Positions 15,442-28,700 of a stretch of 60,000 nt of DNA are shown here, piece after piece. Source of the stretch: Tubiluchus corallicola. Lineage: Eukaryota > Priapulida > Priapulimorpha > Priapulimorphida > Tubiluchidae. The notes beneath the pieces are model-generated. The model saw nothing but the letters and a program-made list of their open reading frames with translations. It was not told the DNA's origin and ran no database searches. The stretch's first letter is position 1. Every line of letters begins with the position of its first letter. Both the position numbers and the translations under genes were made by a program. The stretch spans positions 547,173 through 607,172 of the forward strand of contig JAQGDQ010000007.1 in NCBI GenBank assembly GCA_030141605.1, written 5' to 3'.

Positions 15442-16372
15442 TTTTTACTGAAATTTACTTGATTGTTGCAGTCATTTTCATTACCTAATTTCACAAGATG
15501 TTGTTATTAAAACACGGTGGCAACCCGCGATTAAATCTGATTACTGAAGTGACTGCACCCACAGTCAAGTGGGTGCCGACAAATAACTAAATCAACAAGC
15601 AATTACTATTAACTGATAATCCCTGCATTTATCTCATTACTAGACACGGTGAAAATAGTTATAATTTATTGTCTGGGCAGGCGTCCTGCACAGGTATAAT
15701 GCTAATCAGTCTAGAGACAATTATTTCAGGTAATTGTTCAGACGCGCTCTTGCGGCCGGATTAAAGGGTCAACAGGAAGAGTGTGAACAAAAGAACATCC
15801 TAGAAACCACATAGACTACATTAATTTAAGTAAATTTATTTCAGTCATCTTTAGGTTTCTAAGCTGTACCAAAATTCTATTTTATTATTTGTGCTTAAAA
15901 AAGATAATGGAACAATGAGAAGGCAAAACGCAAAAAGAATAAAAATGATTGGAGAAATGGAAAATAACAACGTACAAGTTAAAACGAATCAAACGAACGA
16001 GCAGAAAACGTAAATAAAAGAATTACGAGACGAATAATTCAATGTCAATGTCTTTTATTCGCGTGTAAGTTAACAAATGTGTAAAATTTTGGCGGTCGCA
16101 TTAGTAACTGTTACCAAGTTTGGTAATCTGCCATTAATGACAAAGTTTTTATCTATGATTCGCTGTCATAGATACGCTCCATAAATAAGTGATTGCCGTC
16201 ATATCCACTGCCATAAATGTGATGTTATATAGCTAATAACTTTATTCTATAATAAAATATCGTTTTATCAACTTGTTATGCTGTTTGCCCGTAAATGATT
16301 TTGGCGTTCTTTGTTTATAAAGTTTGTGGATCCGGTTCGAATTTCGGGATCCCCAAAGCTTGGTCACACACA

Positions 16373-16440
16373 TTGTTGCTGTTATTGTTGTTGTTGTTGT
16401 CGTCGTCGTTGTCGTTGCTGTTGTTGTCTGTTGTTGTCAC
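16373..16440 (+). repeat. TTG/TCG trinucleotide repeat
   Basis: Imperfect run of TTG, TCG and CTG triplets. The Cys-rich and Gln-rich open frames over it are repeat artefacts. Confidence 0.85.
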
Positions 16441-17047
16441 AGTTATCACGGAGTGACCCGGTTGCCCGAATGATTTTCGGGGCAACAGTTTTCAGGGCAG
16501 GAGGTGAAGAAACTACGTTCCATTGCGTTGACCGGATACGAACCCGATTTTTCACTTTAACAATTCGGCCCTCAAATGCGCCCATTAAATGGTTCTGTCC
16601 TACTCATTCTTACATTGTTGACCCTTCTTTCATTTTAAAGTATAAATTGGTCTGCCCTACTGTGGGTTTTCAAAACTTTTGCGAGAAATCAGATCTATGG
16701 AAATGATAAGAGCTTTCTAAGGTTTTCATAAGGAAACTATTATGTTTTAAAAAATGAGCATATAATACGTGGCAGATCCAAGCATATTAATGCTTCTACT
16801 CTAGATTATTCGCTTCTTAGTAAACATGTAAGTTTATCTACAGCGAAACATTTTTGTTGTTCAAAAACGAAATTTGTTGTTGTGAAAATTAATCGTTTAT
16901 TTGTGGATAATGAGAACTTTTAGTTAACTATTCACTACAAAAAATAATGTAACACAAAATATTACAAGTATACGTAATAGCTATAACATACATGTACACA
17001 TTGTAAAAAACGTACAAAAATTGGAAACAATCATAGTAATAAAAGAG

Positions 17048-17084
17048 AAACAATATTGTATATACAATTGATACAATATTGTTT
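17048..17084. repeat. Perfect 14-bp inverted repeat
   Basis: AAACAATATTGTAT (17048-17061) and ATACAATATTGTTT (17071-17084) around a 9-nt loop, in AT-rich unique sequence. Confidence 0.7.
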
Positions 17085-18510
17085 ATTGTATATTACCATG
17101 ATTATTTTTATTTTTTGTATGTGTATGAATATAAATATCGGATCTTCTGTAATCAGTTTACTAATGAGTTGCTCTAATTAACAGGTTGCGAAAATTAAGA
17201 CCTACTCTATTAATAGTACACAGTTCATGAAGTATAAATTCATATTCTCAAAATATCAGAAAATACCTGCATAATATTTTATAGCCGTATTTTAATGCCT
17301 ATCTAAGACACAGTAATGACGTAATAACCACTAAAGTTCTCAAATAGCGTGGTAAATTCTGTAAGCGTGAAATAAACGAGCTATTATTAGCAGTTTCTCT
17401 ATCATTAGCTAATCATAGTCATCATGTCAAACAACAGTTGTGCTATGTTCTCCGCGGAACATATTTATTGATTTATTACCAAACCCTGTTATCAAATACA
17501 CGTTCTGAACCTGGAATTCGATTAGATAATGATAGGATTTGGTCATAAGTTATGAATAATTTTGGTCATGGTATGTAGGTTTAGTTTATTGCACTATGAA
17601 TTTGGGCAGATGTTATAATTTTTATAGATAATTTCCTGGGTTTTCAAAGTCGATTTTATTGTACAAATTATCAAGATTAGAGCTGAATTTTGCTTCCCAT
17701 GGCTGCCATGTTTCGCTTGCTTAATTTGAAATGCTGGAAAAAGTCTGACATAATTGTTGATCAAGAGATAATAGTACTTGCCGGACAGGCGCATTTCAAA
17801 TCTGTCAAAGTGCGTTATTAACTCTGTTATTTGAACGCATGCGCAGACAAACTTTTTGCGGAATTTGCGCGTGCTTGTTGTTATTCTTAAAACCTTAACT
17901 AAAACTCAAAATTTTTAAAACAATATAAATATGATTGGCATTTTCGTAGATCATGGGCATCGAAAAATCTTTTTTGCTTGTTCAAATGTAGAATTTAATT
18001 TAATAAATAAAAAATTGTGCTATCATCCGTCAGTCATATTTATATTTGTGTTTGTTGCTTATGGATATCAAATCAAATGAAGCTGTTTAAAACATGGTTA
18101 GGAAGTATTTTTGTCGTCTCCAACTTGTGAAGTTTTTGAATAATGAATATGAATATTATGTGTGTTAGCTCACATTTTGTTTTGTTTCTTAGGCAAAGCC
18201 CAGTGTGTGGTCCATATATACATAGCAGACGCAATAGCAAACTTGCATAAGATATAATGTATAAAACAGTGAAACTTTTAAACAAACATTGGAGTTTTCA
18301 ACAAAATCGGTTATTAAAACATTCGAATAGCAGGATGACAAATATCTAGGCCTACTCAAATTAAAAAGTCTCATAAAAATTAAGAGCTAGAAAAATGAAC
18401 TTTAAAATTTATAGGAGTTTAAATAGAAAAACTAAAACGCTACAGAGCTTTAAGAAAACAAAACATGGAATGGAGACTAATTTGCGATAACGAACAGGAA
18501 AAAATTTGCT

Positions 18511-18663
18511 GTCTGGTTATTTTTACTTTTTATAACTCTAAAAGAATAATAAAGCTAAGAGCTGAAATTTTTGTTAGTCGGCCTCCAGTCTGGTTATTTT
18601 TATCTTGGATAACTGTAAAAGAATAATGAAGCTAAAGAGTCAAAATTTTTGTTAGTCGGCTTA
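18511..18663 (+). repeat. Tandem duplication of a 77-bp unit
   Basis: Unit 1 (18511-18587) and unit 2 (18588-18663) both begin GTCTGGTTATTTTTA and end AATTTTTGTTAGTCGGC, with scattered substitutions and small indels between. An old local duplication, not simple sequence. Confidence 0.8.
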
Positions 18664-20639
18664 CATTTAATAAAAACATTACTAAAACAAAAGAAATAAT
18701 ATTATTTTAGGGACTTGTATGGGTCTGTAACTGGCTTATTAATATTTAGCAAGTTTATTTAACTTTTATCTATTTTATGAAACTTACGGAGGGGGAGAGC
18801 TCTTAACAATGACAAAATGAAGTATTTTTCTATTGCTGTCTTGTGCTACCCATGTTTATCTTACTTTCCACAAAACTCTATAGCATTAATCTCCTTTTTA
18901 ACCATGTTGATGTAAACGACAGCCATCTTAGCTCTGTAATTGAATTTCTGCAGCATAAAGGAACCATAAAGTGCAAGTCGTGATCCCAATCTTCCATCTC
19001 TTTTATCTCATTAATGAACAAATACTTAACACTTTTCCTAAATGTAATCTAACATAATCTCACGAGATCTCGCAAACAACGAGTGCTGTTTATATTGGGT
19101 CTTAGAGAAGATAGCCTGAAGCATGATAACATGCACAGAGCAGTGAGTAATATTATGAGGTGTTAGGGAAGCCATATTATTATTACCATTAGACCGAACT
19201 TTATAACCAACAATGCAGAAATGCTTAACACTAAATGTCGCCAGAAAAGGTAAGTTTAACAAATTTAGGTAGGTTTATATTCGTGTATTGTTCTCTGAAA
19301 ACAGCTTCATTTGTTAGGACTGTAATAATATGCTAAGTTTTTTCATGCATGTGTGGTGGCCATGCGCATAGCACTTACAGTAAAATAAGTAAACGTATTT
19401 GGATTGTGAATTCGAGCTTCACAATAAATAAAAACTAACACTAACAATAAAACTTGCAATTTAATTGCTTACATGTAGGTCTCCTGATGAGCTTGTAATT
19501 TTAATTCAACGTAAGAGAAAACTCTTCTAATGATTTCTTAAAATGTGAATTCGGCGAACGTTGACTGGAATGAAATTTCAATGCACTGTTAACGCATGTC
19601 ATTGATGTGTAAATATTTTAACAACTTTCTCTTTTTAATTCTTGTAAATTCTAAGTTCATGTCTTGATAATTAGTTTTAGAAGTAATTGTATTTTAAAGG
19701 CTTCATACATGTAACGTTTACGGTAAAGAATAAAATACGTTAATATAATAAATAAAACCTAAAACCAATGTATTCAGTAGTTTTGTAAGATAGAAAGTAT
19801 CGTATAGTCCTAATAATCTTAAGTCTGCATTCAAATATTAGCGTCTTTTAGAAATAGATTTTTCAGGCAGTTAAATAAATTTTATTTCAAGAATCTGAAT
19901 CTAGACCTAAGTTTAAAAAATAGTTTAGACTAAACAATTCTTTTCCACGTCTAAAAAAAGAATTTTCGCGTTAACACTACAAATAAATCCTTACGTTTCT
20001 CTTTAGGTTTTTTTAATGAATGGCTGTTTTTATTAGTCTACCAATTAGTTTACCGTTGCTGAAGATTTTTAAAGCACCTTTCTTTTGTGCAATACGTTTT
20101 TGCGGTGTAGGCGCTAGTTTTTTGTTTGTCTTGAAATGGGGCACAGTTTTCCTTTAAACTTGTCTATATTCTCCCTTATGAATTTTATCCTACATCAGTC
20201 TTGATTTTTGAATGTCGCCGTTCCCTTTCTTGATAAACAAATTACCGACTAATTTCCTTTTTCGTTCTAATTTCAGGCACCACTTCTTTTTCCCTTTCCA
20301 ATTCCATAGTTTGCCCTTTTCGCATTGGCATTCAGCGGAAGTGTCTGCCATCCTCTTTCCACTCATTCACCCCATTTTCGCCCATTTTCTCAATTTTCTA
20401 CAAACTGTTGTCGGCCGCTGCGTCGTCCATCGCTAATGCTTTTCTGTCTTATTAAGCCACAAAAGTAGACAGCGAGAAGAGAAGTGCGCTTGCCTCTTCA
20501 TTGGACGATAATCACATTTAAGCTGCTTTCAGACCTTTCCATTTTCCAGTTCAGCCGTGGAATACTAATTTGAGGCTAAGTGAAGTGTCTGAATCAACTA
20601 ATTTATAGATAAAAGCCGGTCTGTCTTTTAAGAGTATTT

Positions 20640-21192
20640 CCTTTTCTACAGGAAAATTGTTTTGCTTTTTTACACAGTCACCTTGCTGGCGACTTCAATT
20701 GATTGTATTTCTTTGGCAAATTTTAGTGTTTCTTCTTCTCCAATTTCTCGGTTTCCCGTTTGCCAATATCCGCTTGTTCTTCTTCCTGTTTTTTTCTGTT
20801 GTTTTATGTTTTCATAGCATCATCTTTGTTTTGGTTCTTCCCTCTTCTCTCCCTCTCTCTGTTACTCTCACCTTTTCTCTCTCCTTCCATCTGCCTGCCT
20901 TTTGTCTTTTTTTCCTTATCTCTGCATCCATTCATGTTTTCCTTTTTGGTTCTTTCTTTCTCTGTCTATCTATATCTCTCTGTCTCTCTTTCTGATAGTC
21001 TCTCATTGTCAACATATCTTCTTTTTTCTTTTCTTTCACTCGTCTCTTTTTCTCTTCTTCTTCGTTCATGCTTCTCACATTTTCTTTCTTTGTCTATCTA
21101 TAACTCTTCACTCTATTTCTCTCGCTCGTCTCTCTCTCCCCCTCTCTCTCTCCACCTCCCTTTCTTTCTCTCTTCTCTCTCTCTCTTCTAGT
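20640..21192 (+). repeat. Long pyrimidine-rich tract
   Basis: About 550 bp strongly enriched in C and T, grading into TC/TCTT repeats at the right end. It yields long hydrophobic-looking frames with no recognisable domain. Potential H-DNA former. Confidence 0.8.
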
Positions 21193-21739
21193 CACCCATT
21201 TACTTAATATGCATGTACCTATCTACCCTGTGTTGTCTTACAAAAATTGTTAAAAATTAAATTGTACCAAAAATGGATTAGCCTATTACTTTTACTCGCC
21301 GAAATTGTTTAAAAGATAACACATAATGTATACTGAATTCCATAATGGAAGCTATTTCACAGGATAAATCATCTTCATGGCTTTTACCCGGTCCCAGAGG
21401 CGGTTTAGGAATTGCAAATGGGCATTTACTCGTGACACATCCACACTTAACAGCAGTTTGCTTCACTTTCCTCTGGTTTACTTGTCTTGACATCAATCTC
21501 AACCGCAGCTTGTTCATGTGGAAATGCACTAAATTCGATTTGCATTTATTTTCCGCGTGATGACAGTGCACGAAGTGGTTTCCATCTATGCATATAAGCA
21601 TTTCCAGAGCAAGCTATTGGCCAGTTTTCGCACATTTTGCCTTAGATTTCAACTAACTTTTTAAAATGCGTTTTTCACAGTTCAGTTTTTATTGTGTACA
21701 GGCGGTCACTAATTTGTTTTCTTCATACTTGTAAAATAC

Positions 21740-21982
21740 AGCAACAACAACGCAACAACGACAACGACAGCAGCAGCAACACGAGAGCAGCAAAGCGACA
21801 GCAGCAGCGGCATGAACAACTAATTGTTGACACCTTTTATTCCAATTCCAACGTTTCAGTAATTTTTTTTGCTATTTCCAAAGCCAACCGGAAAGATGCC
21901 GGAAACAACAACAGCATCGGTAACTGTAATAGCAGCAGCAACAAGAGCAACAATAGCAACTGTACTGACGACAACGACGAGC
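21740..21982 (+). repeat. AAC/AGC trinucleotide repeats in two blocks
   Basis: Blocks at 21740-21812 and 21902-21982 of mixed CAA, CAG and CGA triplets separated by unique sequence. The Asn/Ser/Gln-rich frame across them has no partner exon that I can see. Confidence 0.8.
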
Positions 21983-23346
21983 GCTGAAAATGTTCAATTT
22001 CTGCACACACATATAAGACACAAACATGTTAACACAAATGTTAACAGACAATCGCAGAGAAAGGCGGTACACGTCAGGAATAAATAACAAGCCTGATAAT
22101 ACCACTTAATCTTGCCTACTTTGGGGATTCTGAGGAAGATGGTTTGCCTAATTACTGTTAATAAATCTCTTAATCAGCGGTACACTATAGTCATTGATTA
22201 AGGCATTAGCGTTTGATTAGTGTTGATAAATAGATGTTGACAAACCATGTCATCAAAGAGAATGGTTGGATGGTATTTTGATGACAGACAAACGGTCGTT
22301 AAGCTTAAGGCGAATAAATCAACAGATAATTCCAAAAAGAAAATTGGTGAATGAAGAGATTAATGAAAAAATAATAATAAATCAGACTTTGCAACCTTTG
22401 AGCAAGACATCACATAAGAAAAACAAACGCTAATGCCCATTTTAGTATTATGGTTACACATTGAGACATCGAAAGGGCTGCTGTAGATCAATAATCGAAA
22501 GAGCTATTATAAATCCTTAATTTTACTTTCTTTCTATCTTTCTCTGTGTACCCATTGGCATTAATAGTCCATGTAATTAGTAGTTTTTCTCCATCCAAGT
22601 TTCGTCGTTTATATTTGTTTATGTTTGTCTGTTCTCTCACGTACTTTTACCGAAAACTTTTCATTTAATAGGCATACCTACAGAACTGTACATCGACAAG
22701 TTGATTAGCAATTTTCAAACTGCAGTTACTGTTATAATTTATCACAGAAAAGCAATTTAGTATCTAGAAGAAAACCGCATAACATAATACATTAATTTAA
22801 AAGCTAACAGGCTTAATCTTTTCGTACAGGGATACCGTCTTGGTGTTTGTTCTCCCTCTGGTGTTGTTTCAACGACTTCAGTGTTCTTCGAGCCTTTTGT
22901 CTTAGCTGCAACTAAGACACTATCCTGTAAACTTATTGCTATATCTTTTTTTGGTACGATATTTCTTAAACAAGTATCAATATCTAAAGCTTAACTTAAA
23001 GTTTTGATATCGTGGGATGAGTTATTTTTACATATTTCTCTAAACAAACTCAGAGTTTCTAACGGGTTTTGATCTTGCAAACTAAAACAGATTGTATGGC
23101 TTAAATCTACGATGCATCAGAACAACTTTACTTTTAATTGTTATTCACCAATTTATCGATCTCATTTTATTGCAAGTAAAATATTTTAAATTAAAAACTA
23201 TTTCGTTTTCAGTTTCAGTTTTTTACGCGTTTTTATTCCGATTTTTTTCGTGGTTTCTTCTCACACTTTTTTGTTTTTCCATTTTCGTTTTTTAACTTTT
23301 TAAGGTGTTTTTTGTGAACTAGGTTTTCACTCTTATTGTCCAATTT
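21983..23346. other. No gene seen
   Basis: AT-rich unique sequence becoming T-rich towards the TTTTC array. Confidence 0.55.
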
Positions 23347-23499
23347 TTTCTTTTCTTTTCTTTTCCTTTCTTTTCTTTTCTTTTCTTTTCTTTTCTTTTC
23401 TTTTCTTTTCTTTTCTTTTCTTTTCTTTTCTTTTCTTTTCTTTTCTTTTCTTTTCTTTTCTTTTCTTTTCTTTTCTTTTCTTTTCTTTTCTTTTCTTTT
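23347..23499 (+). repeat. (TTTTC)n pentanucleotide array
   Basis: About 30 near-perfect TTTTC units, one carrying an extra C. Confidence 0.97.
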
Positions 23500-23968
23500 T
23501 AACCGTTCATTAGTTTAGCGTTTTATTTTTTACATTGTGTTGACCACTATGTATTAACCACAGCTTTGAATAACCTTTCCGGCTTTAAAACTACTTAACA
23601 TTCTAGCCATTCTCCTATTTATAAATTGCTTTGAAAATGCCAGTCATCTTATTTAAACACTATCATTTTATTTAATATTATAAAACTCATCCTCTTCCTG
23701 ATTCTTATGAAAATGTCATTTTTCTCGAGATTTTTCACCAAACAACCCAGTCACTAATAAAAGTCGTTTCTTCTCATCAAATAATCGTCTTATAGCATCT
23801 CTATTTTTAATCCTCATCTTGCTTTTCGCTTCTTGGTCTTCAGCTTCTTCCTGGGTACCACTCATCTCTTGTTGAGCGGCGTGAGTTAACTGTCAACAAT
23901 CAGAGATGTTTTGGCCGTTTTCTCGCATGCTTCTGGCTACTTAGTAGTATTTCAAAGTGAACTATTAT

Positions 23969-24166
23969 TGCATCTATGGCTTATCAAGGATATCTATGGC
24001 TTATCAGGGTAGAACAGACGTTCAAGCTCAACGCGCGGGAAAATTGAAGTAAATCGGCGGTAAGAGAAAAGGGGAAACTTAAAATGTCATTAGACAGGCA
24101 GTTTAAATCTGACTGGCAACTATTCATCAAAGTCTGTGGTTATGTTTTTAGTCTGTGGTTATGTTC
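23969..24166 (+). repeat. Two short tandem duplications
   Basis: ATCTATGGCTTATCA occurs twice near 23969-24008, and AGTCTGTGGTTATGTT occurs twice near 24130-24166. Both are small direct duplications in otherwise unique sequence. Confidence 0.6.
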
Positions 24167-25445
24167 TTATACGTTTGTTAGTAAAAAATAAGACCAGCTT
24201 TCGACATAGCTTTTACGTGCAAGTTTATCTGATTTGCTAAGTCATCTTTCTCTGCCGACACTTCCATTTGTTGCGTGTGGGTATAAACTTGAATGAAGAA
24301 GCAGCCTTGAAAAAAGCGTGGAAAATATTTTCTGTAAAAAAGCCGTTTTAAAGTTTTTAGATAAGTTTAGAATTTCAGAATTATACTTCTCTCCGAATTG
24401 CAATGAAAAATTTCGTCTTTACACGCAAACATGGCACGTTTGAGCAGTCCGGCCAGGCCTTCTCTAGTTTGATTTTCAGTTTTCTTTTCAATTAATTGAT
24501 TAATGACGTCATTTTTGGTAGACCCTTACTAAATAGTTGAGAATTTTTTTGAGCTATAACTGAATTTTTCCAGCGCTTTTTCTACTATACCATATAGATT
24601 TTAGAGCAGGTGTATGAAATCGCAGTATCGCTAAACATATAGAAAAGAGAGTGCACAGTGTATATAGGAGTAAAGTGGCTGTAAACGACTTATATGACGC
24701 CAAGCTAGATGGCACTAAAATTCTCATGAATTGTAAATTCGGCAATCAAGTAATTCAAGTTGTTAGCTGCTTCATTTTTAACTGCTAAAGTGTTTTTTAA
24801 AATATTTTAACATATTTCTGAAAATAATGAGGGCATTTTGAAAGACTGGTATAAAAATTCAACTTTACTACACCCAGAATATACTAAAAATAGCGAGACA
24901 ACAGTCATGCTATCAAAATCTATATACATTATAATACTAGAATCATTACAAGCTTTATTATATAGTAACGATTGTATAATTTGTTGGTTGCACGCCTAGT
25001 ACATTCATAATTTGTTAATAATTAATTTTGCAGACATTTTGTGACTTTTATGATAATTGATATTGATGCATTGCTGCCATAATAACCATTCCACAGACGT
25101 GAAACCCGAATAACGAAACGATTATGAATTATTCACTACTATGCATATATTCAAATGCACTCATATAATTAGTTGCTATTGTCTATTTATACGCTGTAAT
25201 AAAACATATTGTCACTTGATATTGAGTAATTATGGCAATTTTGTTGAAAAATTTAACACGTTAGAGAGTGCCTGGTAGCACGTTTCATACATGATGAAGA
25301 CAATGCTCCATTAATTGTAGTAAAGTCGTTGTAGTAAAGTCATTAAAGTATTTTGTTTCTGAAGAAATCTAAGCGTGTTCCTATTGATAATTTAACACCG
25401 ATTCAGTTTGGCTTTTTCAAATGTTTTTTCAGATTACTTTTGCCA
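24167..25445. other. No gene seen
   Basis: AT-rich unique sequence with no repeat or coding signal I could support. Confidence 0.55.
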
Positions 25446-25775
25446 TTTCTTTTCTATTCTGTTCTGTTCTGTTCCGTTTCGTTCTGTTCTGCATTTCCAT
25501 ATTCTATTACTTTTCTATACTGCAATGTGATGTGCTAGGTCAAGATATGCTATTCTGTTTTGATGTGTTTTATTCTGTGCTGCACTATTTTCTTCTTTTC
25601 TGGTTTCTTCCTGCTCTGTTCTATTCTGTTCTGCACTGTTCTGCCCTGTGTTTCGAGTTCTATCCTGTCCTGCCATGTCCGGTCCCGTCAAGTCCCGTCC
25701 CGTCCCGTCCTGTAATGTCCCACCCTGTCCTGTCTTTTCCCGTCCTGGCCTATCCTGTGCTGTTCTGTTCCGTTA
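25446..25775 (+). repeat. Degenerate CTGTY pentanucleotide array with a base drift
   Basis: Units drift from TTCTG at the left to TCCTG and TCCCG at the right (around 25660-25745), with the 5-base step kept. The frames across it are repeat artefacts. Confidence 0.85.
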
Positions 25776-28700
25776 TTTACTCATATTTCGATCTCTTTAC
25801 CGTGCCTATAGATCAGTTCACGTCATACAAAACAAACTAAAACGTTATGTCTTTTTTATCAATATTTACATTATCGATATTTTTCTTTATTTATAGAACA
25901 TGCATAAAAGCATTCAAAATAAAAACTTGTTTTTGAGCATCAAAAGCGCCCAACACAAGCCATTGGTAGAAAAAAAACAGAGAACTATTCAGTAAAATGT
26001 AGAAATATTTGAAGCGCTACTTTCAGATAATCTGATAAATGGCCGAGTATAATTTACTGTCTGGCTATTATACATGAACAATGTGACACACGCCAGATAA
26101 AACTAACAACAGTAGGAGTCAGGCGAATCTCTAGCTTACAAACCAAAACAATTATCATCATTGTACCCGGGCACAGGATATGAAATTAGCAGCTATTTTG
26201 TAGGTAAAGTGTGCAGGACATTGTCTGCGTGTCTGACTGTTATTCTGCATGGATAACCACGTGTTCCACGAAGGTTACTCGGAATAATTGCCACCTCTGT
26301 TAGCGGCCCGGGACAGGGTTGTAAAAATGTCGTGTCGTTTTGGCTCATCCATCAAAATTACGTGTCCCATTCTGAGCGGTAGTTAATACAATGGAATAGG
26401 AGACAAGCCAGGTAAACACATTTACCTGTGTGTTACCTGTGCTACCTACAATCAACAGGTGTATTTTGTGATCATTTATACATTTGGGAGTCAATGACTG
26501 AACGCCTTATAAGCAGGAAAAGCGCTATTTGCACTAGAACTTGGTAATTTTACTTTCGGATAATAAGAGAAAATTCGTCACGGTAAAGAGAATATTTAAA
26601 ATACCCGCAAAGAAATCAAGCGGCGCTCCAAGCGGTGAAACAATGAAAGCGAATGAAATAAGAAAAACTGATAAAATTTTCGCTTTGAAAGCTGTGGCAC
26701 TAGTATGATATTTCGTAATATTTGTAAAGTTTCGTTTCTCACTACATTTGTTCATCTACCTGTGAAGTCTAAGGACTAATGTTTCTACACAAAAGTCGTA
26801 TTGACTTTTATGTAATGCAATTTAATAGCTCATTACCCATTGACTTTACATCAAAGTCACCTGCCAAAATCTTATTTCTACTTTTAAAAACTTCACAAAG
26901 TGATCATAATCACCCCATGGGACATCTTAATGAACTAACAGGAACTTATTGAACTAACACCACACAAGATCAAACTTTCTAACAAATCAGAAATATCTAT
27001 CCATTTATATATGACCATGTGAGCGGTTTTTACAGCGTAATTGGTCTACACATTTATAACTACACAATACTCAAAAAGCCTTTTAAGAATCCGTGTGTGT
27101 AGAACCTGCAAACACAAAATACTTTGTGCAAAATAATTTTTATGAGTAACTTGAAAGTTACTTTGTAGTTAATAGTAACACTATTTGTTTACCACCGATA
27201 TGCATTAAATTTTCAATACGATAAGCGATTTTAAGTAATAAATGCCTTACGGTATTTATAATAAACAGAAATAGCAAAAAGTAGGTTTTGCTGTGGGTTA
27301 GGCATTTACGATTCTTCGCCATTACGACATTTCAGCCATAGATTTGATTATAAAAGCTAATTTTATCAATCTTATAAAACCCGTCTACCAGCAGTTTTGA
27401 GTAAGTGTTTGTAAGTAAATCAGCAAAAACAGCGCATTTATTTAACCGCCATTCGCCCATTAATTTGCTTCCATCACAAAAATTAGGAATGACGAGCGGG
27501 GGGTTGTATATGAGAATAAACTGTTTTTTTTTATTATTCTTTAACTCTGTTAGTATGATCTCACGAATCGCCGAATTTTTTACTCAGTTGTTACAAAACG
27601 GTCTCTTTATCTCTATCCCCTTTGTCCCTCTCTTCGACGGAGTTCTGCGTCCGTAAAAAACGAGTATAAAATGCCGCGATTCCCATGAAATGCTCTACCG
27701 CCAAAAGACTTTGACGCTGTAAAAATAATTGTCGCTTGTTGTTTTGACGGGACTTATTTGATATCAAATTACAAAGCGCAGAGCTAAAAGCTGATCCTAT
27801 AATGATCCAAACCGCCCTCAGAACTTGCTGGTCATTAATAACCTTCTGTTACAGTGAATTAATGAGATTCGTCAAATAGCTAATCGAGTCGTAATGCTTA
27901 TCGAAGTTGGAGCATTAGTGGGTGACTTAAGTACAAATAATGCACTTAATGAACGCATAAGCACATGTGGCTTAAGTAATGTTATTATTTGCATGGATTA
28001 AATCAAGGACCAGGGTGGGATGGAGAATCATGGAATACGATTAAAAGACGAAAACTTAAAACATACACGCTGATCCCAAACATCATTAAAACAAAGTCAT
28101 TTGTTGAAAGAATTGGGCCTACAACACTAATAAAACTTTGAGGCATCAATAGTGATTTCAAAGCATTCCATTGAAAAACGAAAAAAAAATTGTGAATCAT
28201 CAAGGTTAGCCAGGTTACGGCGCCATATCAAATAGTTTGTATATACATTTTTTAAAAGAAAGAAAACAACATTTGTTTTCACTGTAATGATTTTTTTATT
28301 GAACAAATTTACATTTTTTTATAGAAAATTTAAAAAATTAAATTATTACTATCCAACTTTTGCTTGTATTTACGTACGTGAATGCGTCTCTTGTATGTAA
28401 TAATGAAGGTGTGCCTTCCCTTAATATGTAACTTATTACATGCTAGAAAATACTTGTAATGTTCTGCCTGCAGGCATGTTTAACTGATAATTATACCATA
28501 CTGAAGTCTAAAGTAAATTACTATAAAGAAACATTTTTAATATTCTTTGATTGATCTGCTTTATTTTTCTGTACTTAGTGAAAAGGTGAAGAAGCCATTT
28601 TCTGCACTGCATCTGTGGAGAAACCATTTGTATGAATTCCCACTTGGTGTTATAAATGATGTAGAACAAGAGTAGAGCAAAACGAGCTCAGTGGTTTGCA

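Larger units (their letters stand above)
15442..20639. other. No gene seen
   Basis: AT-rich unique sequence apart from the listed hairpin, TTG/TCG repeat and 77-bp duplication. Confidence 0.55.

Noticed and set aside
21694-22105. Asn/Ser-rich frame and its antisense Cys-rich frame
   Set aside because: Driven by AAC/AGC triplets; no flanking exon or domain.
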